From Folioceros fuciformis (lineage: Eukaryota; Anthocerotophyta; Anthocerotopsida; Anthocerotales), in the NCBI GenBank assembly GCA_049999805.1, contig JBNGIO010004078.1, positions 1-38,965 of the forward strand: a DNA stretch of 38,965 nucleotides, read 5' to 3'. This document shows, in pieces, positions 18,690 through 29,593 of this stretch. Made by a program: the position numbers and the translations under genes. Each line of letters opens with the position of its first letter. Position 1 is the first letter of the stretch. The notes beneath the pieces are model-generated. The model was not told where the DNA came from. It saw nothing but the letters and a program-made list of their open reading frames with translations, and did no database searches.

Positions 18690-19400
18690 CGCAAGCCACT
18701 TTTGTTGCGAGATTTTCTACAATACATTCGGTAGTGGGTTCGCTAGTACGTTTTGGCTCGCAGGCCGACATAGTGCTAGAGTTGCCATACCTGATCCGTC
18801 ACATTGTCCGCCATTTTCTGTGTGCACGTCAAACATGGCCGAGGTACTGGCGATCCAACCGTACCATCTGATGTGCAGATGGCTACGTGTTTGTGCACGT
18901 GGCAGCTCTCCCTCAGGCCTAGGCAAGGGGTTCAGACTGGAAAAATGGGTGCAAAATGCATGCTGGTGTGCTGGCCAGTGGTGTTGAGCCTCATCTTTTT
19001 CATGTGTACCATTTGCCTCATGGCAGGTATGGAAAGCGTCGCACCTTGGAAGATGCTGAGACTCTGTCTGACGGACTTCCTATAAAAGAGTTGGGCATGG
19101 AATGCCCTGATAGCTGGATATTCCTAGCAGGGCACGGGGCAGGAACGTCGTGTCCCAATGGCATGCAGGTAGTGCAAGACAGGAGGAGGCAACGGATAGT
19201 ATCGGCAAGCGGTGGCAAGGGAGATGGCCTCTTCATTTGGTTGCGGAGGTACACAGTTGCAAGGGAGGTCTAGCACTTGACCCCAAGCGGTTGGTGCTTC
19301 ATGGCAAATGGGAGAAGAGTATTTGCAAGACAGGCGTTCGATGGTTGGCCATGGACCATACGTTCCATGTGGCGCGTTTCTATGCTTTCGTACGATGTTA
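18690..19400 (+). pseudogene. Decayed fifth PPR gene copy
   Basis: This stretch follows gene D at nucleotide level with many indels and no long frame. In order one can pick out the first S motif zone, the segment equivalent to ISAHVKQGQDKQAIHLYHRM, the FVAALQAC zone, HAGVLASGVEPHLF (D: HADLLASCVEPDLF), a worn MYAKCG motif (YGKRRTLEDAETLSDGLP), a P motif (PDSWIFLAGHGAG for NAMIAGYSQQGMG), and a trace of LEKGKQLHAQI near 19280-19330. It has the same orientation as D and lies across the exonuclease pseudogene and the gap. Edges are approximate. It shows the cluster once held at least one more member. Confidence 0.72.
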
Positions 19401-20403
19401 GATTTTGTCTCCGTGCCAAAAGTGCCTAAACTGGTTTGCTCAGATTTTCCGCAGTCTGGGGATCTGAAAGCAAAGCTGATTAGGGTTTCATCCTGGTAAT
19501 CCTGGCTTCATCTTGTTACAACTGGGTTCCAGACTTGTATAACCAGCTCTGCGGCCCGAGTAATACCTTTTGTTGATGGCCTCTGTTGCTCTCCGTTCTA
19601 TTGCGTTGGGACTGGGTGATGTACAGATGTACGTGACTGGAGAAACTTTGTATCCAGGATGCCTCCCATCAGACCAGATTCTTACCTTCTGAGGCGGGGA
19701 ATCCGTTTCACTTTACAGTCAGTCCCTTCGATTGATCGACACCTGAAAATCCGTTTTAGCCTTGCAGGCGGTGCTTTCTGGTTTGGTTAGAACCACCAAC
19801 CATCGTGGGCCTACAACCGTGCTGCTTCCTTTGAGGATTGCGAAAGCTGATAAAAGCGATTTGTAAATTGCTTTGGATAATCACCCGAGAAATGTTCCAG
19901 TTGCCGGCCCACCTCCCCGCACCCTGCCACAGCCATTGGAGCCTTCGGCAAGCACGTCTACTACGTAATGCTGATTAATCTACAAAGATATGTCACGACC
20001 TCTATCCACCAAAGACTCTCCACCAAAGGCTGCTTGCCACGTCGGTTGACGGACAGTGCCCGTGGTACATAGAAGGCGCACCGAATCTGAGGGATGTAGC
20101 AGCCAGTGTGAAGAATGCCTGTCTGCCCGAGATACAGTTGAACCTACCGAATGACAACGGCTTCACGGTAGAATGCGGATGGCATGTGGGGCTCGGGGCG
20201 GATCACGGCGTGCGATGGGTAGCCAGAAGAGTTCGCATTTGATTCACATGGTGTCGCTCCAGCAGATCCTGTGGATGGTTGCACTGGCTTAGAGGGCGCC
20301 CACAGCGATTGCCGGCCTTGCTCGTTGTCTGAGCTAGCTGTGGACCATGGTCAGCTTGAATCCAGGTCTGAACCGTTAAGATTGTGGGGGCGTGTGTCAT
20401 GTG
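19401..20403 (+). promoter_or_regulatory. Upstream region of the twelve-exon gene, with a telo-box
   Basis: No coding exon is recognisable here. It should contain the promoter and 5' leader of the gene starting at or after 20404. A TTAGGGTTT (telo-box, AAACCCTAA on the other strand) lies at 19480-19488; in plants this element often marks promoters of genes for translation and organelle biogenesis. A 5' untranslated exon cannot be excluded. Confidence 0.35.
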
Positions 20404-23400
20404 ATGGCCAACATGACAGCAGGAGGCCCCTGTATGTGCCTAGCCAGTAGCACACGCGTCGCCAGCTTGTGGTCGCCGATGACATCGGTCTCGCGCTGTC
20501 TGTCTGGACCAGTTCCATGGCAGAGTTGTGTTCTCCAAACGAAGAAATGTGGAGGTTCCGAAAGCAGAATTTCAACAGGGATTGGAGTTGCACGCAATGT
20601 GGCGACAGTATCGAGTCCCAATGTAAGGCGCGGCCGATCTTCGCAAGTGGTGGACAGAGTTCGGCGTCCAGCCCCTCCCTGCAGTAGTGCATACAGTGGA
20701 CCTGGTAGAGGAAGTCCAAAGTATGCTTCCAGGCGTGGCGCAGATTCAGCAGGCAGGATAAGGAGCCAGATGTGCCCGCGCCTTGGCTCGATTCCATTGC
20801 GAAGATTAGGTTTTGTGCATATCTCAGGCGCTGTTCTTGATTGTAGATGCTTAGGTCACTTCCCAAGAAAATTTGGTGTAGCACCGTGCCCACTTGGAAC
20901 AGATTTCGAGCCTGCAGCTCTGGTAGCTAGTAAATCCTTGGATTATCGCAACACAAGGCATCCAAGGCGCTGTCCACCGACATTGTGTGAAATTTGGAAA
21001 TGTTCCAGGCCCAGTAATTCCCGGCGTGTGGTGAGGTTGGCTCCTCGTGCTAAAGATACTGGCTTGCCAACTTCAGGTCGCAGGGTCAGCTTTCAGCAGT
21101 CGAGCAGTGGGGTTGGCCGAAGGCAGAAGGCGTCCAGAAGACTTTGCCTGGCTACCGAAGACTCTTCCCTGGGGATTGATCATCCAAGCAGACAGTACTC
21201 GTTTGTGTCAAGGAGCAGGTCCATTGCATTTATTCTCCATGCTACTGAAAATGGGCAGTACAATGTCAGTTCCGATGGCAGGGACGGAACAGCGGCCAGA
21301 AAAGTGGTGGATGCCTCAGCAGAACTCTTCAATCTTGGGCTTCAAGGTGTGGCTGGAGAAGATTCGAGAGGGAAGCTGGCGGGGGGGCTCATGGATAGTG
21401 TATCATCTTCGACGGATGGCAACTTCAGTGACATTGCTACGGCTGCGATGAGAGCCACCATTCCTCGTGATACTAGGACCAGTGAACCTGTCGACGCTAC
21501 TGAAGCAGCAAGGTTGTCGAGCACGTCGAAGCCTGACAGCTACCCACCTTCACAAGCAGCCCCTGCTAATGCAGAGATAGAGGACGTAGTAGATGTGGTG
21601 GCACAAGCTGACAGGCTTTTGCGAAAGCTGGCAACAGCACCCAATGCAGATGCCGTGTTGTCACTGATCTCTGAAGTAGCTGGTGTGGAGGGCCGCGTCT
21701 TGAGCAATACAGAGTGTTCGGACCTGATCGTAGCTGCACTCGCAGAAAACAACGTAGAGTTAGCTTATTCAATACTTAATGGCATGCGCTCCAGCCTTTT
21801 GATACGAAGGCTTGACTCTGAAGAAGGTGAATCCTTGTTTGCTCGGAGGTTAGGGTTGCTTCGGTTGAAGGTTGCGGGTTCCTTTATCATGTTTCATTCC
21901 ACGGACTATGTTTTGTGCAGGTGGCCTTAGTGGTGAGAAAGACGGTTGCTGGAGATGGCCACAGGCAGACGTAACCACATATTCTGCTTTGGTTCGAGGT
22001 CTGGCTGCATCTCTGCGAGTATCAGATGCGCTAGAGAAAGTGGCTGATATACGGCGTCGTGGGGTTCCCTCTGGTGATGAGGTGTGTCTAGTTCTGTGTG
22101 GTGAAGCTGATGAGAGTGTTTGTAGCATACCTAAGCTAGATAACGGTATCCTCCTTGCGTGTGGGAAATGCCACGTTGACCTGTTCTCTAATTTCATCAA
22201 ACTTGTTGAATGAACTAGAAATGCCTGAACGCAATGCATCTGGAGAATGGACTCAGGAATGCTTGGTGTTCATCCTGTTGGGTCAAGGACACCACCTTGT
22301 GTGATAGCCGAAAATTGGCTACACTGCAGTTCTCACAAGGGATGGTTTAGATTCTGTATGCAGGTTCCTTTTGGGAAAGTTGTGATGTGCCCAACTTGTA
22401 AAACACCTCTTGCTGTTGTCCAGCCGCAGCATGGTATTCAGGTTAGTCATTGTGCTGAATGCTATCTCATTACCGACACCTGGTCGCGAGAGTGGGGCAC
22501 TGACATTGTCTAAATTTGCTGCAGCTGGTGCCCTGTGGAAAATGTCGATATCAGTACGAACTCATGTCGGGGGAGGTGGTTAGCTGTGAAAGTGAGTCTC
22601 TAAGGTAAGTTCGCAGTCATGAGAGACATTTGCTTCCGTGAATGAAATTTTGCCCGCTCACAATGTAAAGGACTTGCAGCGGAGATATGTCCATGTTCCA
22701 AAAAGGTGTACGAGTGTTGCGTTTCGGAAGCCGGGCTCCTGCAGCAGCTGTGCATGCAGTTGTGGTGAGCTTGCAGTCTGTTGAAGTGTACGCCAGCGTT
22801 TCCTGTCTGTCCGTCTGAGTTTTGAAGTTCTGTAACCATTGTTCATCTTTCGTGAAGGTAAGAACGCCAGGTGGTCTAGCACGAACACACAGATTTGCAA
22901 CAGCAACAGTAGATGTTCCTGCACAAGAGGGAGAGCGGGTCACAGTAGCTTTGGCAGCTCCAGCCTCAGCAGGGCGTGGCATTGGCCCCTTGAAATCCAG
23001 CACCAGAGCCCCAGGGTGGCGGCCAGATGAACCTATGGCGATCACAAATCATGTAACCGGGGCTGTGTCGGACTTAACGCGGGCCCCTCCTAAGTCTGGA
23101 AATGGAGCGTCGTTCGACACGTCTGTTCTGGTTCCTGCTGCAGTGTTGCTTGCTAGCAGTGATGCTGCCACGGCCCTGATCGACCCAACTCTTCCTCAAG
23201 TGATCGCCGTCGGGGCGGCTGCTGCAGTGGCCCTTGGTGGAGCTGCCAATGCCTTTGTCCTGCCCAAATTGAATCAGGTATGCTCACCGAAGTTACTTGG
23301 ATAAATTGCTTTAGTGTGGAGTACCCGGTTCTTCGCTACCTTGCGGAATGTCTCTTATGGAAATCAATACGCCCCCTCTGTTGGTAGCTCCCACAAAAAG

Positions 23401-24320
23401 CAGTGGACGCCACAGCTCTCAGGCAACAGTTGCTTTCTCAACATCAGAAACTGCAAGAACGGCTGGAAGAGCTCTCTCGTGCCGCCGCTGAAGAGGTATC
23501 ACAAACTTCCATCATTATTCCTGCAGTCCGCTCGCAAGACTTGTGAAATGTCTCATACATGGTTTGCTCTCACAGGTGCGAATGTTGGCTCGGATGTGCC
23601 AACTTCAGAACAAAATGGAAGCTGTGGGGATAGACACCTACAGGTGAATATCTTTCTAGTGAGCCATCGAGCAGTGAGGGGCCACCTCGTTTGCCTGGAA
23701 TTTCCGCTGACAGTCTTATTACTTCGGGAATGTAGTGCAAGGATTGCACGAGTGAAGAAGGCCAGAGAGGGTTTGGATGAACGACTGACGGCTCGACTTG
23801 AACTCATGGACAACTACGCCAAGGTGGATGTCCGATCCCGCTGCCTCGTTCTGCTGACATCAATTGTCCCCGGTGGTTGCCACCTTACTCAGAGTGTGTG
23901 TTTGCGTGTATCGCACGCAGGTTGCTTCCATGATTGAGATTGAAGTAGAGATGGATGTGGATGTTCTAGCTGCAGAGGACGCCGGTGCTGCGGTGAGATT
24001 GCTGATCGCGAAATGTCTCGCCTGCCATTTTTCTTGTGTTATCCCTCGATTTGTTCTGCATGCTGTGTTATCCCTTTCTGAAAGCTTGAATACTACCGTC
24101 ACGCAGGCAAGCATTGCAGAACAGATCGAACGATTGATGGAGGTGGAATCTCTTCAAGCGGTATTCATCTCTCAAAACCCTTGTGTTTAGCAAAATTGCA
24201 GTCGTACGGGGAAGCTAATTTTTTGTCGTGGTCGAACAGGAATGGAAATTACAAGCTGAAGTAAGTGATGAAGTGGAACGACTTCTACGATCTTCCCCCG
24301 CGCTGTCGGAGTCCTCTTAA
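20404..24320 (+). CDS. Conserved land-plant protein, probably plastid: PPR-like pair, zinc ribbon, hydrophobic segment, coiled-coil tail
   Basis: I assemble twelve exons: 20404-21848, 21931-22081, 22364-22441, 22525-22604, 22680-22764, 22858-23277, 23388-23495, 23576-23643, 23736-23823, 23921-23992, 24107-24160 and 24240-24320. All phases fit, giving 909 residues. The first 200 or so are Ser/Arg-rich and poor in acids, like a transit peptide; the start could also be ATG 20770. Residues about 497-535 form a PPR-like helix pair (VTTYSALVRGLAASLRVSDAL). A zinc ribbon follows with CPTC at 541-544 and CGKC at 562-565, then a conserved block (ARTHRFAT, PAQEGERVT). A hydrophobic stretch near 700-750 holds two likely membrane helices. 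The tail is coiled coil (LRQQLLSQHQKLQERLEEL ... ARMCQLQNKMEAVG ... ASMIEIEVEMD). I recognise this architecture from flowering-plant proteins of unknown function. The acceptor of exon 2 (21921 or 21931) is the least certain junction; 21931 keeps the frame. Confidence 0.85.
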
Positions 24321-25330
24321 TTTTTTTTTTCCCTCCGTTTTCACTTTCACCTGCTTGATATTCATGCCCAGTGAGGTAAGGATTGGTAAGCAGGTGTTTT
24401 CGTATTGGACTTTGTATCATATTTGGTGCACATGTGACATATCGTAACAGTTACCCAAGGTCGACTGAAATCCAGCACATTTATCAGTTATCGTGTCTTG
24501 AAAAAAGACAGAACAGGTTGTTGCACTAACAAAGAGCGCCAAGTTGAAACTATCTAGCGAGGGATGGAGGGGAAGTTCTCGGTGCTCTACAAGATTGGCT
24601 TGACAAGATTTGTGAAGTAACATTTCCGTGTTTCTGCGATGACGAAGACATTCCTGAACAAGTCTCACGCAAACAACGGAACAAAAAAAAAGAATCAATC
24701 GCGATCTGTCCGAATCGTCGATAAAGCTTTTGAGCAGTTTTCAACACGCAGCCAAACGGACGACGATTTGGGACAGCCCAAAGATAAACGTTGCTGACAA
24801 GTTTCTTCCAAACTACGCGCTACACATTCGTAAACAGTCGGACCAACAGTGATGGTAACATTAGAACGGATCCCTACATATCAAAGCTATAATCAGGCGT
24901 AGTACAGCAGCCGCATAAAATATTCCTCGGAGGGAAATATTTCAAGTAATCTTGCACCTCCGGCCATTCAGCCAAAGCTATGAAGGACAAAGGATGCGAT
25001 TGCAGCTGTGCGCTACTTACCAGAGCGGGAAAAAAAAACACCCACCATCGCACTGCAGACATTTGCAGGTGCAAACTTGCTGACACTACCAAGCTGGTAC
25101 CTCGCCTTTCATGGTTCACCTCAAAGATTTGCAATACCCCCACCCCTCCTCCTCCTCTGTTACTGTTACAACCGAGGGCAAGCTGCAACCCAGAGCAAGC
25201 TGCAACCCATCTGATTGCTCTGGCTTCCACGACCTGAGAGCAGAAGGTGAGGTTGCGGTAGGAGCAGTAGCCCTGCTTAAGGAGTGTCCAAGAACCCGAT
25301 AACTACCATTCGATCCGTGCTCCTCCCCTG
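24321..25330. other. Convergent intergenic region
   Basis: This holds the 3' flank of the twelve-exon gene (a run of T right after its stop) and of the - strand gene ending at 25331. No frame here shows a recognisable domain. A 15-bp direct repeat (gcaagctgcaaccca at 25178 and 25195, period 17) is the only local structure seen. Confidence 0.45.
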
Positions 25331-26422
25331 CTACGCCGTGACGCCATCCGGGTGCACTAGAGCGGATATGGACAACTTCTTGCTCACAGACTGGGCGTCC
25401 GCAGGCCTACGGAACTTCCACCTCGACACCCAAGACAAGTTCACCGCCGACTGCAGATTAGCGGCACTGGAATCAGGAGCGGCAGCAGCCCTCCCACTCC
25501 TGCTGCTCAAGATCCCGCTCCTGTTTGAAACATCCTCTCCCGACGTCGATTTCCGGCCAGCTCCCCTCACCGGCGAGTCAGTTGAAGTCCTCCTCCTCTC
25601 CCCCGCCGCGCCTGCCATCATCCAGGAGGCAGTCCCATTGGCATTCGACCTCTTCACTCCCCGGACTCCCGCACTTTCAGAAACTCCACCCTCCACAGCA
25701 CCGGTATCGAAACCTCTAGACCTCCCCGACTTGGACTTGCCGAAATGTCCACTCAACGAGCTCTTGAAATCAGAGCGCGCACAGTATTGATGCACGACCT
25801 CCACTGTCGAGAACCTCCGGCTGCCTTCCCCACTCGCACTCCCCCTGTCCGAGAAGGAATTCCGGGCGCTGGTAGTGCCCACCTCGGAGCCGGCCCCGCT
25901 CTTGTTCTCCTTCCTGGTGCCCACCCTCGGAAGCCCCTCCTTCAGCGCCGAAAGAGGTGCGGAAGCCCTGTGCTGCTTAGCCGCCCACACCACCTTCACA
26001 GGCCCTGCCGAGGCCGCCTGCCCCGGCGCTTTCTTGCTCCTCCCAGCCTTATTGTCCCCGGCCCCCGGACTGACAGCCTCCGGGCTCTCCCCCCCCCGCG
26101 AGCTGGCCTGCTCCGCGGCCGCCAGCCTCGTCAAACACACCGTCAAGCAAAGGGGACATACCCCCACCAGGACCCCCGCCTCCGGATGCTTCCGACACCT
26201 GGACGCCATGAAGTCCTCGTCGTCAGAGCTGTCTGCGTCCGACTGCTCCCCGTTGCTCCGGTACTCCTTCAAACTAGCAATCGCTCGCCTGATTTCAAAC
26301 AAGGAATCCTCATCAGATTGGTGCCTGCTGGCATCATACGCGGCATTCACGATCGCTTTTATGACGAACGTGGAGATGGACTTAAGCTTGATCCTCTTCC
26401 ACGTCAAGCTTCCTAGCGCCAT
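25331..26422 (-). CDS. Basic Ser/Arg-rich protein with CxxH-x9-CxxC motif (OCTOPUS/DUF740-like style)
   Basis: A single frame of 363 codons from ATG 26422. The N-terminus is an ordered segment, TWKRIKLKSISTFVIKAIVNA, then an acidic patch (SDADSSDDED, 61-70). A Cys/His motif follows: C76-RK-H79 and C89-PL-C92, reading CRKHPEAG...GVCPLCL and then LTRLAA. The CxHP...GxCxxCL...RL pattern recalls the N-terminal motif of the OCTOPUS/DUF740 family, plant plasma-membrane polarity proteins, but the rest does not let me assign it. Residues 105-340 are Ser/Gly/Arg-rich and probably disordered and phosphorylated. The opposite strand is also open because the region is GC-rich; I prefer this strand for its motif, ATG start and the TATA-like box upstream. 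Function unknown. Confidence 0.65.
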   Translation of the reverse strand: MALGSLTWKRIKLKSISTFVIKAIVNAAYDASRHQSDEDSLFEIRRAIASLKEYRSNGEQSDADSSDDEDFMASRCRKHPEAGVLVGVCPLCLTVCLTRLAAAEQASSRGGESPEAVSPGAGDNKAGRSKKAPGQAASAGPVKVVWAAKQHRASAPLSALKEGLPRVGTRKENKSGAGSEVGTTSARNSFSDRGSASGEGSRRFSTVEVVHQYCARSDFKSSLSGHFGKSKSGRSRGFDTGAVEGGVSESAGVRGVKRSNANGTASWMMAGAAGERRRTSTDSPVRGAGRKSTSGEDVSNRSGILSSRSGRAAAAPDSSAANLQSAVNLSWVSRWKFRRPADAQSVSKKLSISALVHPDGVTA

Positions 26423-26516
26423 TCATATCCTCGAGCACGGGCAAGCACGCTGGCAGGCAGCTGAGGTGGGAGACAGGCGAACAAGAGAGTGGGGAGAGTC
26501 GGCAGGGACAGAAAGA

Positions 26517-26542
26517 AGACAGACGGACGGACAGACAGACTC
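26517..26542. repeat. Simple repeat (GACG/GACA)n
   Basis: A short tetranucleotide run (agacagacggacggacagac) in the presumed 5' leader of the - strand gene at 25331-26422. It is read as a CTGT/CCGT tract in the transcript. Confidence 0.6.
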
Positions 26543-26612
26543 CTTTCCTTCGTCTACCCTCTCCCCGGCCTTACCCCGCCTTAAAGCTTACGCAGCGCGA
26601 GTTTGCTCCCCA

Positions 26613-26618
26613 CTTATA
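26613..26618 (-). promoter_or_regulatory. TATA-like box for the 25331-26422 gene
   Basis: The - strand reads agTATAAGtggg here, about 190 bp before the ATG at 26422. That would put transcription start near 26585 and give a pyrimidine-rich leader of about 160 nt. Inferred from position and match only. Confidence 0.4.
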
Positions 26619-27840
26619 CTACACTCTCTCCCAGCCTCACCACACACAAACACAAAAGCGATCGGATCCCGCCCAGCTGGCGCCGGGGAGACGTTACCGT
26701 GCAGCAACCGAGGCCAGGAATTTGGTGGCACAGACAGGCACCGAATCCTGGCCTCGATGGGGGCCGACAGCAGCCTGCCGTCAGGGCAGAGAGCAGGAAG
26801 CTGCTGCGAAAGAGAAGACGACGCCCTCGAAACATGGGCCGGGAGTGCCTATGGTGAGGTAAACGCTTCTTCTTCAACGGACCACGCAAAAAGGAGCTCG
26901 CCCACGACGCCCCCGGCTGACAACCAAGTCCAAGGTCCAGACGCATCCATGCACAGACACGCTTTTACTACGTCACTCCCAAGCCCGGGCAGCAGCTGGA
27001 CCCCAGGCCTCAGCACGTACAGTACATACTCAGGAGAGGAGAAGACAAGAGAAAAGGCATTAACTCCATCGACATCTCCATCAGCGGATTTAATATGACA
27101 CATCACATATCGAGCTGCTGAGCACACTATTCACCTGTCCGTGGAAGAAGAGCACAGAGACACACACACAAGGAACAGGAGAACAGCACAGAGATTACTA
27201 GACGGGGAAACGGGAGCGGGCGCTGGAGCGCGCGAACTCTGTGTGAATCGGAGCCGGATAACCGTATCCCGTGCGGTTTACAAGAAACTGCCGGAGCAGC
27301 CGATCGCACGGCGACAGAGGAGATGCGGCGCGTCCGTCAGAGCGGCCGGGCGTACAGGCCTCCTCCCTCTCGGCTCCACCCTGCCCTGCTCCTCCCCTTT
27401 CTGGGGAGTGTGTGGGCGGAGGCCCGGGAGCGGGAGGCTCAATCGTCCAGTGGGCCCCGCAGGTCCAGATACCCGAGCCTTGAGCCTTGCCCTCTCTACC
27501 GTCGCCATGCGCGGAGGAGGAGGAGGACGAGGGGGCGTCGCACCACCTGGCAGGAGAGCAGAAAAAAATATTCGGAATATGGGATAACTCGGCCTACGGA
27601 ATGTCTCTTGGGAAGTGGAGGGCCTCTCCGCGTAGTAGCGAGGAATAGGCTGCTGGTTGCGGAGTGCGCGCAGTCCCGTGGCCCGTGTCCTGTCGTGTCT
27701 TGCATGCACAGTTGGGATGCCGGGAGTACAGTGCCCCGCCGGGTCCCCGGCTCCACCAGCCACTCATGTTGCGGTCACCGGTCGAGCAGGGCCATGCGGG
27801 ACTTTGGAATAGGAGAGGCGAAGACACGGCTCGCGACTCC

Positions 27841-27871
27841 TGACGACCTACCAGTCGTGACGACCTACCAG
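27841..27871. repeat. Two-copy direct repeat, period 17
   Basis: tgacgacctaccag occurs at 27841-27854 and again at 27858-27871, joined by tcg. Visible by eye; no function suggested. Confidence 0.8.
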
Positions 27872-28152
27872 ACTGGCCAGGCGGGCCGGGGTATTGCAGT
27901 GCCGTGGTCGCTCGGCAGGCGGCGAGGCAGGAGGATAAAATATCACGACTCCCATTCCCGACTCCCCCTCCGCCTCCGCCTCCAGCTTTGTTTGTTGTCA
28001 TGTACAGTACGTAGGGTTGGAAAAAGGAGAGCAGGCCACGAGCAGGCAGGCAGCACGCTGGCGTCTTCTGCGGCAGCGGACACAAGATGAGCACGATTTC
28101 TCGGGGCACGAGCCCCGCCCCCGAGGTTTGCGTTGCCAGTATTCCATTTTTT

Positions 28153-28161
28153 TTAGGGTTT
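28153..28161. promoter_or_regulatory. Telo-box-like TTAGGGTTT
   Basis: A perfect telo-box (AAACCCTAA on the - strand) following a run of T. No gene is recognisable on either side, so it may be chance. Confidence 0.25.
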
Positions 28162-29337
28162 CACTGTAGCCACGGCCAGTGGTGCCAGCGACGCGCATCG
28201 TTGATTGCAGAGGATGCATCCTTCATGAGGGAGAATGCCGTCCAATGTATGTATCGATGATCATGTATGGAGGGACGGACAGGAGGAATAGTCGGCGGGA
28301 CGCCAGCTCGAAGCTCTGCTCGCAACGGCGATGGAGCACCGGGATGACGCTGGGCAGGGGGGATGCTCCACGCGCTCACCTTGGCACTCACTACATATAC
28401 TAGTCTGATTCAAGTTTACAGCAGCGGCATTGAAGGAGGGAAGTTTTGGAGGTCCCCACAGACCTAGGACCATGCAACCACAGAGGTGACTACTTGCGTA
28501 CCAGCTCTGCACAGCCGGGGGCCCGGGCCACCAGAAGCGGACTGTCAACAGTACGCATGCGGTATCTGATGTTCTGGGACATTGGACATCTCAACGACGG
28601 AGATCCGGGTCCCATATAGTGTTGTATTTTTGTATGCGTGGGAGTGATTGGTGCACGGAGAAGACGTCCCTGGCTGCACCCCTTTCACAGGACATGGCTA
28701 GGGTGTGGCTACGGCGGATTGAGGATAAGCGCGCGTATGTATGTATACGTACGAACCGGTTTGCTTCTTCTATTTCTGTATAACTGCCTCTTCTTGATCT
28801 CCAAGGACCACCTCATAGCTGGCCTGGGATTTTCCGTGGTGTGCCTGCAGGCGGTCGTGCGTGCAACGATGCCTCAAAAAGTGTTCTCACATCGGAGATA
28901 AATACAACACGATTGCACTCAACTGCCGTGCCTGCATGCCCCCCTAGAAGCCTCTCATATGTACGTGTTCATACGCGACGCGCGAATCACTGTCGTCCGC
29001 ACAAGTTGGGAAGTCCTTACCGTAGATATTACATGTTTGGAATGCACGCACCATGTTTATGTTTCAGAGAATTTAAAAACGTTATGCACATCCGTTCACT
29101 TTTGTTTTCTTGCATTAAAGTTACTTTGAGTACAGGTGCTTATAGAGTGTAAGTAGCTATTACCACAACAAACGACTTTTTTTATTATTAAAAATATGGA
29201 ACAATGAACTAATAAATAAATCATATTTCTCCAAACACGCTTCACAATAGTGAGCAACATATCTTATGGACTAATCCCTTCATTTGGGGGTTTCAAACTT
29301 GTGCAAAATGGAGCTGGTATGGAAGTACGAACCAAGA

Positions 29338-29395
29338 TGTATCCGACGAGTATTCGTAAGGAAATATTGTATCCGACGAGTATTCGTAAGGAAAT
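29338..29395. repeat. Tandem duplication of 30 bp
   Basis: Two adjacent near-perfect copies of a 30-bp unit (tgtatccgacgagtattcgt...) begin at 29338 and 29368. It lies about 0.25 kb upstream of the Harbinger transposase remnant. A recent slip-type duplication. Confidence 0.9.
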
Positions 29396-29593
29396 GCGAG
29401 CTAATATTGCAAAATCATATCCAGCAGGGTCGCACCTACTGGATTTGTATATCAGCCCTGGATGGCTCACGATATCAGCTGGCGTTGCCGAGACAGGAAA
29501 CTGCAATCCCATTTGCTGGGATAGCTTGCGCGCACGCTTCAACCAGAAACCCAAGTTTGGGTTGTGGTCGCTGCGGAATAAAGGAGAACAATC

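Larger units (their letters stand above)
26623..29300. other. GC-rich to AT-rich spacer, no gene supported
   Basis: From 26.6 to 28.5 kb the DNA is GC-rich, with long open frames on both strands at once (for example 27323-28090 + and 27594-28109 -). None has a recognisable domain and their residue make-up (Arg/Pro/Gly/Ser) is what GC bias alone gives. Local structures are GGA and CTCCGC microsatellites near 27515 and 27965 and a 14-bp direct repeat at 27841-27871. After 29.1 kb the DNA turns AT-rich toward the transposon region. A non-coding transcript or a small unrecognised gene remains possible. Confidence 0.4.

Noticed and set aside
20351-20893. Frame of 180 codons on the - strand
   Set aside because: Overlaps the first exon of the twelve-exon gene, shows no domain, and the + strand exon chain is strongly supported.
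25875-27098. Frame of 407 codons on the + strand
   Set aside because: Covers the 5' part, leader and promoter of the - strand gene; Ser/Pro/Thr-rich from GC bias and without a domain.
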